Assembly (NCBI RefSeq): GCF_030151085.1
Contig: NZ_JASLER010000091.1
Span: 1 to 64,000 of the forward strand
DNA from: Bacteroides sp.
GTDB taxonomy: Bacteria; Bacteroidota; Bacteroidia; Bacteroidales; Bacteroidaceae
DNA length: 64,000 bases
Direction: 5' to 3'
Under the pieces are notes generated by a model. The model worked only from the letters and a program-made list of their open reading frames with translations, did not search any database and was not told where the DNA came from. This document shows positions 17,399 to 24,703 of this stretch, one piece after another. Positions within the stretch are counted from its first letter, which is position 1; each line of letters opens with the position of its first letter. Made by a program: the position numbers and the translations under genes.

Positions 17399-18847
17399 AT
17401 GCAAACTACCAAACTATTCATTTCTATTCTGTTGGCAAGCACTCTCTTCTCTTGTTCCGACAATAATCAGGAAGAGGAAGATGAAAAGAAAACACCTCCC
17501 GCCGAAGCAATTGAGTTCCAGCCTGTCCCCGACAAGGAGCTCATTTACAAGATCACCCCTTCTTCCGGAGCACAACTTTTAGGTGCCGGTTACGATGCAA
17601 CTGCCGATTATCTAAGCTTTAAGGCGATAAAAGCCCCTGTCTTCGATTTGGAGGCACTAATGAATGATGATGAAGATAATATCATATACGCAAATGTCCA
17701 TTCGTCCGAACCCAAAAACTATGTAGGAGCCAATGCTAATAGTTTGTTGCAATCCATGGCTTATTTTGCAGAACTAGAAAATACTCCGCAAGAAGAAAGC
17801 CAAACCGCACCTCTCTTTGCCGGTACATTACTGCAACACGATGCCTTTCTATCAGATTATGACCACTCGTCGCAATATGCATTTGCCTACTGCGAACAAA
17901 TCTTCACTGAGCAACGTCGTTGGTTAGTACCTTTCTATTTGTCGGGAAAACAGAAGTACCGTTTCCTCACACCGGAGTTTACCAAAGATGCCAAAGAATT
18001 GTCGGCCGAAGCAATCATCCAGAAATATGGCACACACATTTTAACTGATATCGGCGTAGGTATACGCTACAGAGGACTCTTCAGAACTACCGTACCTACG
18101 GCTACCACAAAAGCAGAAACCGAAAAAGTTGCATTTTATAGTGCCCTTGCCAAGATGCAGCAGTCCGGAATATTTACCGGTAGCATTGTAGGAGGTGAAG
18201 AAGAGATAACAGCACAAAGCGTAGGCGGACAATTGATCGTTGAATTCTTTGGAGGAGAAACCTCTCTTCTTTCACTACGTCCCACCTACGAAGAGTTTAA
18301 AGCCTGGTTCGCTTCTTCATTAAATGAAACAAACTATACACTCACCCAAATTCTCCACAACGCTTTGCCTATCTACCAAATGATACAAGATGAGAGTAAA
18401 AGGGATCAAGTGAAGGAAGCCGTGAAAAACTATTTGGCAACCTGCCGCCTGAACTTGACCGAAACGACTTCCCTGCTTCAAGCATGGAATGGAAATGGTT
18501 ATAGTTATTTCAACTCCTATCAAGATTGTAAGGCCAATAGCCAATGCAAGTATGAAGGTGCCATCTGCTCGCTTTATAAAAATCAGAAGATGAATACCAC
18601 CCAGCTCTACCTGTACCTCAACGGTGAGGAACAACGCCTGTCCACTGAAACACTCGATGCCGAAACAGGTTGGAAGCACTCGCAAGAATTAGGCTATATA
18701 TACACCTCCCGGCAAGAGGGCACCATTCCGCTATTTGAAGCCACCAATGGCAAAGCTTATTATTATAGTATTGAAGATAAAGCAGCCTACGGAAAACAAG
18801 GAAGTTGGAAGAAAACAAAAATCATTGGATACGTGATGCCTTTGTAA
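17399..18847 (+). CDS. MACPF-domain lipoprotein
   Basis: A 482-residue lipoprotein (SPII signal, lipobox LFSC, Cys19) followed by a very acidic linker (NNQEEEDEKK). The MACPF signature region is YGTHILTDIGVGIRYRG at residues 210-226, preceded by a domain rich in charged loops. C-terminal residues about 350-482 are a separate Cys-containing strand-rich domain (DCKANSQCKYEGAIC). MACPF proteins form membrane pores; in Bacteroidales some are secreted antimicrobial toxins (BSAP family) and others are surface lipoproteins of unknown use. The second glycine of the usual GG in the signature is replaced by Ile (GI). There is no obvious partner gene; it is followed by an intergenic region with a small-RNA candidate. 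Confidence 0.85.
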   Translation: MQTTKLFISILLASTLFSCSDNNQEEEDEKKTPPAEAIEFQPVPDKELIYKITPSSGAQLLGAGYDATADYLSFKAIKAPVFDLEALMNDDEDNIIYANVHSSEPKNYVGANANSLLQSMAYFAELENTPQEESQTAPLFAGTLLQHDAFLSDYDHSSQYAFAYCEQIFTEQRRWLVPFYLSGKQKYRFLTPEFTKDAKELSAEAIIQKYGTHILTDIGVGIRYRGLFRTTVPTATTKAETEKVAFYSALAKMQQSGIFTGSIVGGEEEITAQSVGGQLIVEFFGGETSLLSLRPTYEEFKAWFASSLNETNYTLTQILHNALPIYQMIQDESKRDQVKEAVKNYLATCRLNLTETTSLLQAWNGNGYSYFNSYQDCKANSQCKYEGAICSLYKNQKMNTTQLYLYLNGEEQRLSTETLDAETGWKHSQELGYIYTSRQEGTIPLFEATNGKAYYYSIEDKAAYGKQGSWKKTKIIGYVMPL

Positions 18848-18931
18848 ACAGCCTATCGGAATAAGTAAAACACAACAAAGAGCGGATTGCCGAAGAAGTG
18901 GAACAACGATTGAAAATAATTCCCAAAACAC

Positions 18932-18962
18932 TTGACATCGCCTTTCCGATGTTGTATCTTTG
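18932..18962 (+). promoter_or_regulatory. Strong promoter with inverted repeat in its spacer
   Basis: TTGACA (18932-18937) is followed by TATCTTTG (18955-18962). The spacer holds ACATCG (18935-18940) and CGATGT (18947-18952), a perfect 6-bp inverted repeat with a 6-nt gap that could be an operator. No coding sequence follows before the terminator. Confidence 0.65.
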
Positions 18963-18968
18963 TAAGGT

Positions 18969-19035
18969 GAATTTATAGATACTTCAATTTTAAATTTGCA
19001 TAAACGGAGGAGCATTGCTTCTCCGTTTCTTTTTT
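18969..19035 (+). ncRNA. Candidate small RNA between promoter and terminator
   Basis: A transcript starting about 7 nt after TATCTTTG would run only about 67 nt before a strong intrinsic terminator: AAACGGAG (19002-19009) pairs with CTCCGTTT (19021-19028), extended by AGC/GCT, then CTTTTTT. No ribosome-binding site or conserved frame is present; the 5' half is AT-rich. A second TAAATTTG at 18991-18998 could be a false promoter hit. The family is unknown. Confidence 0.5.
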
Positions 19036-19056
19036 CCCCTCACAGTTCCTCATTTC

Positions 19057-19291
19057 AAATGCCACATGTTTGCTCCCCAAACGTCACACTTTATCTCCCC
19101 AAATGCCACACCTTAGCAACTGAAATGGCTGGCTTTTACTTTCAAAACCTCTGTGATTTTGACGAAAAGCCCCGGCATTCCGGGCGTTGAAGTGTGGCAA
19201 AACGGATGGTCTGTTCAGAGTAAACAGATGATGTGTTTGGGGTAAACAGATAGTCTGTTCGGAGTAAACGCATCATGTGTTCCGATAACAA
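19057..19291. repeat. 22-bp-period degenerate repeat array, two opposed arms (locus B)
   Basis: The left arm has three units at 19057, 19079 and 19101 (AAATGCCACA..., AAACGTCACA..., AAATGCCACA...), each 22 bp. The right arm has four units at 19204, 19226, 19248 and 19270; units 1 and 3 contain GTCTGTTC and units 2 and 4 contain ATGTGTT, and GTAAAC recurs at 22-bp steps. The reverse complement of the left units (GGGGAGCAAACATGTGGC...) resembles the right units. The middle 80 bp shows no clear unit. This fills most of the gene-free stretch 18848-19364. Confidence 0.75.
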
Positions 19292-19314
19292 AAACGGGAG
19301 GCTTTAGCCTCCCG
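19290..19314 (-). terminator. Intrinsic terminator of the lipoprotein pair
   Basis: On the minus strand a 9-bp stem (CGGGAGGCT with AGCCTCCCG) is followed by TTTTTGTT. It lies 50 bp past the stop of the 19365-20186 gene. Confidence 0.75.
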
Positions 19315-19364
19315 CCCGTTAATCTTTCGTAAATCTGCTCTTGACGATATTCTGAATAATTGTC

Positions 19365-20186
19365 TTAATACGACCTTTCCTCAACAATCAATAAACGATA
19401 CACTTTCACTTCGTCGGGTAATTTCCCGCATTCAGAGGTCACATCTTCTCTAAATAACAGAAAGTTTCGTCCTAAGCTTCGTTCATTTATCGGTTTAATC
19501 TCCACAATATAAGTATGTGTCTTCCCTCCGAAAGTGAAATCAAGTGCTATCAGTTTCTTCCCCTGCCAAGTAATATTTTTCCGCAAGTATGTTCCTGATA
19601 AGACCGTACCGTCATTATCTGCAACATATACCTTCAAGTTACCTTGATTCTCATAGCTGTCATTCTCGTCGGGATATATCTCGAAACCTCCATTAACATT
19701 TACCGGGAAACTCGACATCTGTTCCTTACCAATGCGATTGACTTCTTCTTCAGTAAGAAGTTGTTGGTTTACAAATTCAATTTTCTTAGCCATTACCTCA
19801 AATTGTGTTTTCGGCTCTGTTACTGTCACTATCAATATTGCCTGATTGCCCGAACCATCCTTGGCTATAATGGATACTTCCCCCAGATGCTGCGGTTTAA
19901 CACAAATGTGATGATAACCACTTGTAGCATCGGACTCTTCTATTTTAACAATATTGTCAAGATCTACAGAGTAAGTATAGTTGCCGTCACCACCATCAAG
20001 ACCTATCACATAACCTGCTTTACTGGATATATGTAGGGTTATACTACTGACCAAATTAGTACATGTTCCGATTTGGTAGATAGGTTTGTCACCGCTGAAA
20101 AATACCATATCACGGTAATCATCTTCACAAGAAGTACCCAAAAACAGGAACATCAAGAGTAAAAGAATAGAATGAGTTCGTTTCAT
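19365..20186 (-). CDS. Lipoprotein, paralogue of its upstream neighbour
   Basis: A 273-residue lipoprotein (lipobox LGTSC, Cys20) whose mature N-terminus reads CEDDYRDMVFF. The first half contains two Ig-like or BIG-like strand repeats, with GLDGGDGNYTYSV and VSIIAKDGSGNQAILIVTV, the latter typical of bacterial Ig-like domains. The second half is unique. The neighbour at 20278-21111 has the same N-terminus and Ig-like core (GIDGGDGNYSLDEV, VTVRINDGSGASAILKIIV), so the two arose by tandem duplication, while their C-terminal halves differ. It has its own promoter at 20217. Function is unknown; surface display is likely. Confidence 0.8.
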   Translation of the reverse strand: MKRTHSILLLLMFLFLGTSCEDDYRDMVFFSGDKPIYQIGTCTNLVSSITLHISSKAGYVIGLDGGDGNYTYSVDLDNIVKIEESDATSGYHHICVKPQHLGEVSIIAKDGSGNQAILIVTVTEPKTQFEVMAKKIEFVNQQLLTEEEVNRIGKEQMSSFPVNVNGGFEIYPDENDSYENQGNLKVYVADNDGTVLSGTYLRKNITWQGKKLIALDFTFGGKTHTYIVEIKPINERSLGRNFLLFREDVTSECGKLPDEVKVYRLLIVEERSY

Positions 20187-20216
20187 CGCATTTGATTATT
20201 AGTTTAGTAAATGCTA

Positions 20217-20224
20217 CAAAAGTA
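20217..20224 (-). promoter_or_regulatory. -7 element for the 19365-20186 lipoprotein gene
   Basis: The minus strand reads TACTTTTG, matching TAnnTTTG, 31 bp before the ATG at 20186, in the 91-bp gap between the two paralogues. Confidence 0.6.
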
Positions 20225-20277
20225 TAACTTTCATTATAAAAGGAAGAATTAAATATAAACAAAAAGAGAAGCAATAA

Positions 20278-21111
20278 TCACTCATCGGTTAAAAGATCAT
20301 CGGTCAGATACATCCAATGCTCCGCACGATACACCTTACAACCCTGCGGCACAGCTGCCGGAGAAAGCGATGTAACATCTTCATAGCCTACCAACGGAGG
20401 TATCGAACTGTTTTTCGTCACAATGTTCTCCGGAGACTTGCGGGTAAATTTATGCACCTCATCATTGTATTTGAAACAGAGAGTGTTCTCCCCATTTTCT
20501 CCTTCAATAACCTCATAAGTACCCATTATCACCTCATGATTGAAAGCGGACGGATGAACAAGCAACTCTCCACGATCCTGAGAGTCATTCGTATTATCAG
20601 GAATTAAAGTATAAGCCCCCTGATCCTTCACCGTTAAAACAGAAGTTAAGTCAACCATTATTTGGTTCCAATGATTTTCCTCTATCTCGCCGGTATGGAA
20701 GAAAGTGGTGTATTCTACAAAGTAATAGAATTTGTAACGATCACGCACTATAATCTTCAATATTGCAGAAGCGCCGCTACCATCATTTATGCGAACGGTT
20801 ACCACACCCTCATCCTTCGGTGTAACCTTGATACGCGAATACCCGTTTTGTGATTCTGAAAGTGTCACAGCGGCTACAGTAGAAACTTCGTCCAAGGAAT
20901 AGTTGCCGTCACCACCATCAATGCCGAGAACTAGCCCCTCGGGATTAGTCAGGTAAAGTGTAACAGACGAAATCAGATTATTATTGCCATCTTGTCCAAA
21001 GATTGGTTCAGCCCCCTCGAAGAGTATCATGTCCCGATAATCTTCTTCACAACCCGTACTTGTCACCAAGACAAACAAAAGTGTAGCTACAATAGAATAG
21101 AAGTGTCTCAT
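20278..21111 (-). CDS. Lipoprotein, paralogue of its downstream neighbour
   Basis: A 277-residue lipoprotein. The start is placed at the ATG giving MRHFYSIVATLLF, since an earlier in-frame start would precede the signal peptide with an unlikely tail. Lipobox TSTGC gives Cys21, followed by EEDYRDMILF. Residues about 50-130 form the Ig-like core shared with the 19365-20186 product; the C-terminal half (KFYYFVEYTTFFHTGEIEENHW...) is different. The gene lies 66 bp from the RecD-like helicase stop and may be read from it. No binding or catalytic motif is seen. Confidence 0.8.
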   Translation of the reverse strand: MRHFYSIVATLLFVLVTSTGCEEDYRDMILFEGAEPIFGQDGNNNLISSVTLYLTNPEGLVLGIDGGDGNYSLDEVSTVAAVTLSESQNGYSRIKVTPKDEGVVTVRINDGSGASAILKIIVRDRYKFYYFVEYTTFFHTGEIEENHWNQIMVDLTSVLTVKDQGAYTLIPDNTNDSQDRGELLVHPSAFNHEVIMGTYEVIEGENGENTLCFKYNDEVHKFTRKSPENIVTKNSSIPPLVGYEDVTSLSPAAVPQGCKVYRAEHWMYLTDDLLTDE

Positions 21112-21176
21112 AGTCGATGTTTTTAATTGTTCTATAAACAAAAACGCAAGAAACAACCAAATACTGCATCAAATGT

Positions 21177-22595
21177 CTAGCAAATTTGCTCTTCAGGATA
21201 ATTCACCAGATAAAGGGTTCCGGTAGCACGAGTAAAAGCTGTGTACAGCCAACGGAAATAATCGGGTGTCAGATACTCGTCCGTCATATAACCTTGATCC
21301 AAGAAAACATTCTTCCACTGCCCGCCCTGCGCTTTGTGGCAAGTTACGGCGTATGCATATTTCACTTGCAAGGCATTGTAGTAAGGATCTGCTTTCATCT
21401 TCTTCATCCGTTCGCGTTTCATGGAGATATCGGCATAGTCTTCGAGAACAGCATAGAACAGACGGTCATTATCCGCCTTGAGTAGTGCGGGAGCATCGCT
21501 ATGCAATGTATCCAGCAAGAGATTCACTTCTAACTCAAAATCATTATGATCGGGGAAAGTCAAAGTCACGTCCGCAAAACGAAAGCCATATAATTCACGC
21601 GAACGACGCATCCGGTGCACCACGGCTATCTCACCATTGGCAATAAAATCCATTTCTTTCTGTTTCTCCGTCCAGAAATAATTATTTTTCGCAACCATCA
21701 ATAAATCTCCTGTATTCAATTCATCTTCGCGCCAAAGTATTTGTGCACGAATACCATTATTATAGATATTCGCCCGCTTATTGGAGCGGCAAATCACGGT
21801 AGTTTCACCCATCCCGTCATGGTCGTAACAAGACGTCAACGCATCTATCAACTCATTACCGGGTAACACTTTGATATCGGCAAAACCCGAAACTTTAATC
21901 TTCGGCAAAGAATTGCAAGTATCTTCCGCAATCAGCTGCCGCAAATGGGTGGCATTCCATAGGATGCCCGATTGCTGTTCCTGGCGTACCACCTGCGTCA
22001 AGTCCACTTCCATCACCTCCAATCCATAACCTTTCAATGCTTCGGCAAAAAGGGCGGGACTCTGCTCCTCACCTACCGGCGGAAGCTGTGCTGTATCTCC
22101 CATCAGTAAAAGTTTACAGCCCTGACCGGAATAGACAAATTGCACCAAATCGTCCAGTAACCTTCCGGTACCAAACATCGAACCGGACAAGCCCTCATTG
22201 GAAATCATCGAAGCCTCATCTACGATATATAAAGTATGAGTTGTCAAATTATCGTTCACTGAAAAGTTACTTAACTCATTAGAGAAAGATTGCTGTCTAT
22301 AGATTTTTTTATGAATTGTAAACGCAGGATGTTCCGCGTATGCCGAAAAGACTTTCGCAGCACGTCCGGTTGGAGCCAACAATACCGACTTTTGTTGCAG
22401 CTTATCCAACGTTCGTACCAAGGCACCTACCAACGAAGTTTTACCCGTTCCGGCATACCCACGAAGTATAAAAACCGCCTCGTTATGGGGCGACAGAAGG
22501 AACTCTGATAAAGATTTTACCGCTTTTTCTTGCTCCGGAGTTGGTTGGTAAGGAAAATTTTCTTTAATTTGCCTCTCTAAATAGTTATTTATCAT
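21177..22595 (-). CDS. RecD-like ATP-dependent DNA helicase
   Basis: A 472-residue superfamily 1 helicase. Walker A GYAGTGKTSL is at about residues 46-55, Walker B VDEASMIS follows, then LLMGDTAQLPPVGEEQSPAL and the C-terminal UvrD_C_2 motif AVTCHKAQGGQW with YTAFTRA. It lacks the N-terminal extension of exonuclease V RecD, so it is a stand-alone RecD2/Dda-like 5'-3' helicase acting in repair or recombination. The ATG at 22595 (MINNYLERQ) is preferred over a start 30 bp further out. Its upstream region is shared with the divergent 22691 gene. Confidence 0.9.
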   Translation of the reverse strand: MINNYLERQIKENFPYQPTPEQEKAVKSLSEFLLSPHNEAVFILRGYAGTGKTSLVGALVRTLDKLQQKSVLLAPTGRAAKVFSAYAEHPAFTIHKKIYRQQSFSNELSNFSVNDNLTTHTLYIVDEASMISNEGLSGSMFGTGRLLDDLVQFVYSGQGCKLLLMGDTAQLPPVGEEQSPALFAEALKGYGLEVMEVDLTQVVRQEQQSGILWNATHLRQLIAEDTCNSLPKIKVSGFADIKVLPGNELIDALTSCYDHDGMGETTVICRSNKRANIYNNGIRAQILWREDELNTGDLLMVAKNNYFWTEKQKEMDFIANGEIAVVHRMRRSRELYGFRFADVTLTFPDHNDFELEVNLLLDTLHSDAPALLKADNDRLFYAVLEDYADISMKRERMKKMKADPYYNALQVKYAYAVTCHKAQGGQWKNVFLDQGYMTDEYLTPDYFRWLYTAFTRATGTLYLVNYPEEQIC

Positions 22596-22647
22596 TTTTG
22601 TAAGAGAAAAAAGTAACGGGAACACTCGTTTTTAAATTTATTTCTTT

Positions 22648-22655
22648 TATTTTTG
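22648..22655 (+). promoter_or_regulatory. -7 element for the 22691-24703 operon
   Basis: TATTTTTG matches TAnnTTTG and lies 35 bp before the ATG at 22691. Confidence 0.65.
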
Positions 22656-22690
22656 CGGTGCGAATATAACAACTAAAAAACATATTTATC

Positions 22691-23377
22691 ATGAAAACAG
22701 TATTTAATATCATTTTAGGCTTATGTATTGCGGCATTGGTTTATGTCTGTTATGCCAGCATCATGGGACCTATCAATTTTGATGAAGCTAAGAAGCACAG
22801 AGATTCGAAAGTCATTGAACGTCTTATCGACATCCGTAAGGCACAGATGGAATATCGTAACCTGAACAAACAACAGTACACTGCCAACTTCGACTCTCTG
22901 ATAGATTTTGTTAAGCACCAGAAACTGCCGTTCATCTACAAACAAGGAGAATTGAACGATAAGCAATTGGAAGATGGTTTGACTGAAAAGAAAGCTATTG
23001 CAATCATTGAAAAAGCAAAGAAAACCGGTAAATACGACGAAGTTAAGAAATTCGGTTTGGAAAACTTTAAGCGTGATACCATGTGGGTAGCTGTTATGGA
23101 TACAATCTTCCCGAAAGGTTTCAATCCTGATTCTTTGAGATATGTTCCTTTTGGAAATGGCAAACAATTTGAAATGGCAGTTCGTAACGATACAGCTAAG
23201 TCAGGTGTTCCTTTCTGTCTGCTCGAAGTTAAAACTCCGTATGATGTATATCTGAATGGTTTGGATGCTCAAGAAATCGCTAACTTGAAAGATACACAAA
23301 CTAAGTTAGGTAGATACTGCGGTTTGATGATCGGTAGCTTGGAAACAGCTAACAACAACGCTGGTAACTGGGAATAA
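22691..23377 (+). CDS. Membrane-anchored conserved hypothetical protein
   Basis: A 228-residue protein with one N-terminal membrane segment (VFNIILGLCIAALVYVCYASI) and a hydrophilic, Lys-rich exported domain. Residues 35-75 (KVIERLIDIRKAQMEYRN) look like a helix resembling the stalk of pilin-like or type II secretion pseudopilin proteins, but no prepilin cleavage site is visible. It precedes a DUF3822 gene by 16 bp, a gene order I associate with Bacteroidetes. Function is unknown. Confidence 0.75.
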   Translation: MKTVFNIILGLCIAALVYVCYASIMGPINFDEAKKHRDSKVIERLIDIRKAQMEYRNLNKQQYTANFDSLIDFVKHQKLPFIYKQGELNDKQLEDGLTEKKAIAIIEKAKKTGKYDEVKKFGLENFKRDTMWVAVMDTIFPKGFNPDSLRYVPFGNGKQFEMAVRNDTAKSGVPFCLLEVKTPYDVYLNGLDAQEIANLKDTQTKLGRYCGLMIGSLETANNNAGNWE

Positions 23378-23393
23378 TCTTACCCCAAACAAC

Positions 23394-24173
23394 ATGATAG
23401 AAACAACTGATTTTAATAAATCGGAACAATATACATTATCCATCCGTCTTAGTACGGATGGATTTTCTTTTTCTGTATTTAACCCTCTGGGTGATGGGGG
23501 AACCTCTTTTTATGACCGTACTATAGAAGAATCGCTCTCCCTCACTGCCAACCTGAAACAAACTTTCCGTGAAATAGAATGGCTGAACCGCCCCTACCGT
23601 CGTGTCAACGTTCTGATGGCAGATAAGCGTTTCACCTTTATTCCATTAGAGTTCTTTGAGGATGAACAAGCAGAAACTGTATTCTATCACAACCACCAGA
23701 AGCGGGAGAACGAACTCATCCAGTACAATATACTGCAAAAGAACAATATTGTAGTGCTCTTCGGAATGGACAAAAGCGCCCATACTTTTCTGTGCGAACA
23801 ATATCCGAATGTAAAATTCTATTCACAATGTAGCTCGTTTATCGAACTCTTTTCTGTTAAAAGCCGATTAGGTAACAGCCGGAAAATGTATGCCAATCTA
23901 CGGAAAGAAGCTATTGATGTGTATAGCTACGAACGCGGTCGCTTGTTGCTAGCCAATTCTTTTAAATGCAACACTACTTCCGACCGCATCTATTACCTAT
24001 TATATATATGGAAAGGACTCGGCTTTGAACAAGAGCGCGATGAACTGCACCTCACCGGTGCCTTATCCGACAAAGAGCAACTATTGCCCGAATTACGAAA
24101 ATTTATCCGGCAGGTATTCGTTATGAATCCCGCCACTAATCTAGACTTACAAGCCATTAATACATGCGAGTAA
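23394..24173 (+). CDS. DUF3822 family protein
   Basis: A 259-residue cytoplasmic protein fitting DUF3822: N-terminal SIRLSTDGFSFSVF and FTFIPLEFFEDEQAE, then a second similar half, suggesting an actin/hexokinase-like (ASKHA) fold; that fold is inference. It lies 16 bp after the 22691 gene and overlaps rsmD by 10 bp, so the three genes are one operon. A link to ribosome maturation through rsmD is possible but untested. Confidence 0.75.
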   Translation: MIETTDFNKSEQYTLSIRLSTDGFSFSVFNPLGDGGTSFYDRTIEESLSLTANLKQTFREIEWLNRPYRRVNVLMADKRFTFIPLEFFEDEQAETVFYHNHQKRENELIQYNILQKNNIVVLFGMDKSAHTFLCEQYPNVKFYSQCSSFIELFSVKSRLGNSRKMYANLRKEAIDVYSYERGRLLLANSFKCNTTSDRIYYLLYIWKGLGFEQERDELHLTGALSDKEQLLPELRKFIRQVFVMNPATNLDLQAINTCE

Positions 24174-24703
24174 TCAGCGGAATATATAAAAGAAGACGTT
24201 TCGACGTACCCCACTCTTTCAAGGCACGTCCTACTACAGACTTTGCCAAAGAGAATCTGTTTAATGTACTCTCTAACTACATCGACTTTGAAGACGGTGT
24301 ACGTGCCCTCGACCTCTTTGCCGGAACAGGCAGCATCAGCATAGAACTGGTTTCCAGAGGATGCGACCAGGTTATCAGTGTGGAGAAAGAACGCAGCCAT
24401 TATGCATTTATCTGCAAAGTGATGCAGGAAGTCAAGACTGACAAATGTCTGCCCATCTGCGGTGATGTATTCAAGTACATTAAAAGCGGACGGGATCAGT
24501 TCGATTTCATCTTCGCCGACCCTCCCTACGAACTTAAAGGATTGGAGACTATTCCGGATCTCATCTTTGAAAACAATCTATTGAAGGAAGACGGACTCTT
24601 CGTCCTTGAACATGGAAAGAAAGATAGCTTCGAAGAAAATCCGTACTTTATAGAAAGGAGAGTATACGGCAGTGTCAACTTCTCCTTCTTCAGACTAAAG
24701 TAA
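24164..24703 (+). CDS. rsmD: 16S rRNA (guanine966-N2)-methyltransferase RsmD
   Basis: A 179-residue SAM-dependent methyltransferase. MRVISGIYKRRRF, RPTTDFAKENLFNVL and ALDLFAGTGSISIE (motif I) are family hallmarks, and DPPY at residues 119-122 is the catalytic motif IV for N2-guanine methylation. It methylates G966 of 16S rRNA in the assembled small subunit. The start overlaps the DUF3822 stop by 10 bp and the end overlaps the convergent cls gene by 9 bp. Confidence 0.95.
   Translation: MRVISGIYKRRRFDVPHSFKARPTTDFAKENLFNVLSNYIDFEDGVRALDLFAGTGSISIELVSRGCDQVISVEKERSHYAFICKVMQEVKTDKCLPICGDVFKYIKSGRDQFDFIFADPPYELKGLETIPDLIFENNLLKEDGLFVLEHGKKDSFEENPYFIERRVYGSVNFSFFRLK

Noticed and set aside
18996..19190. 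64-codon frame after the small-RNA promoter
   Set aside because: It starts before and runs through the terminator hairpin and the 22-bp repeats; composition is not protein-like.
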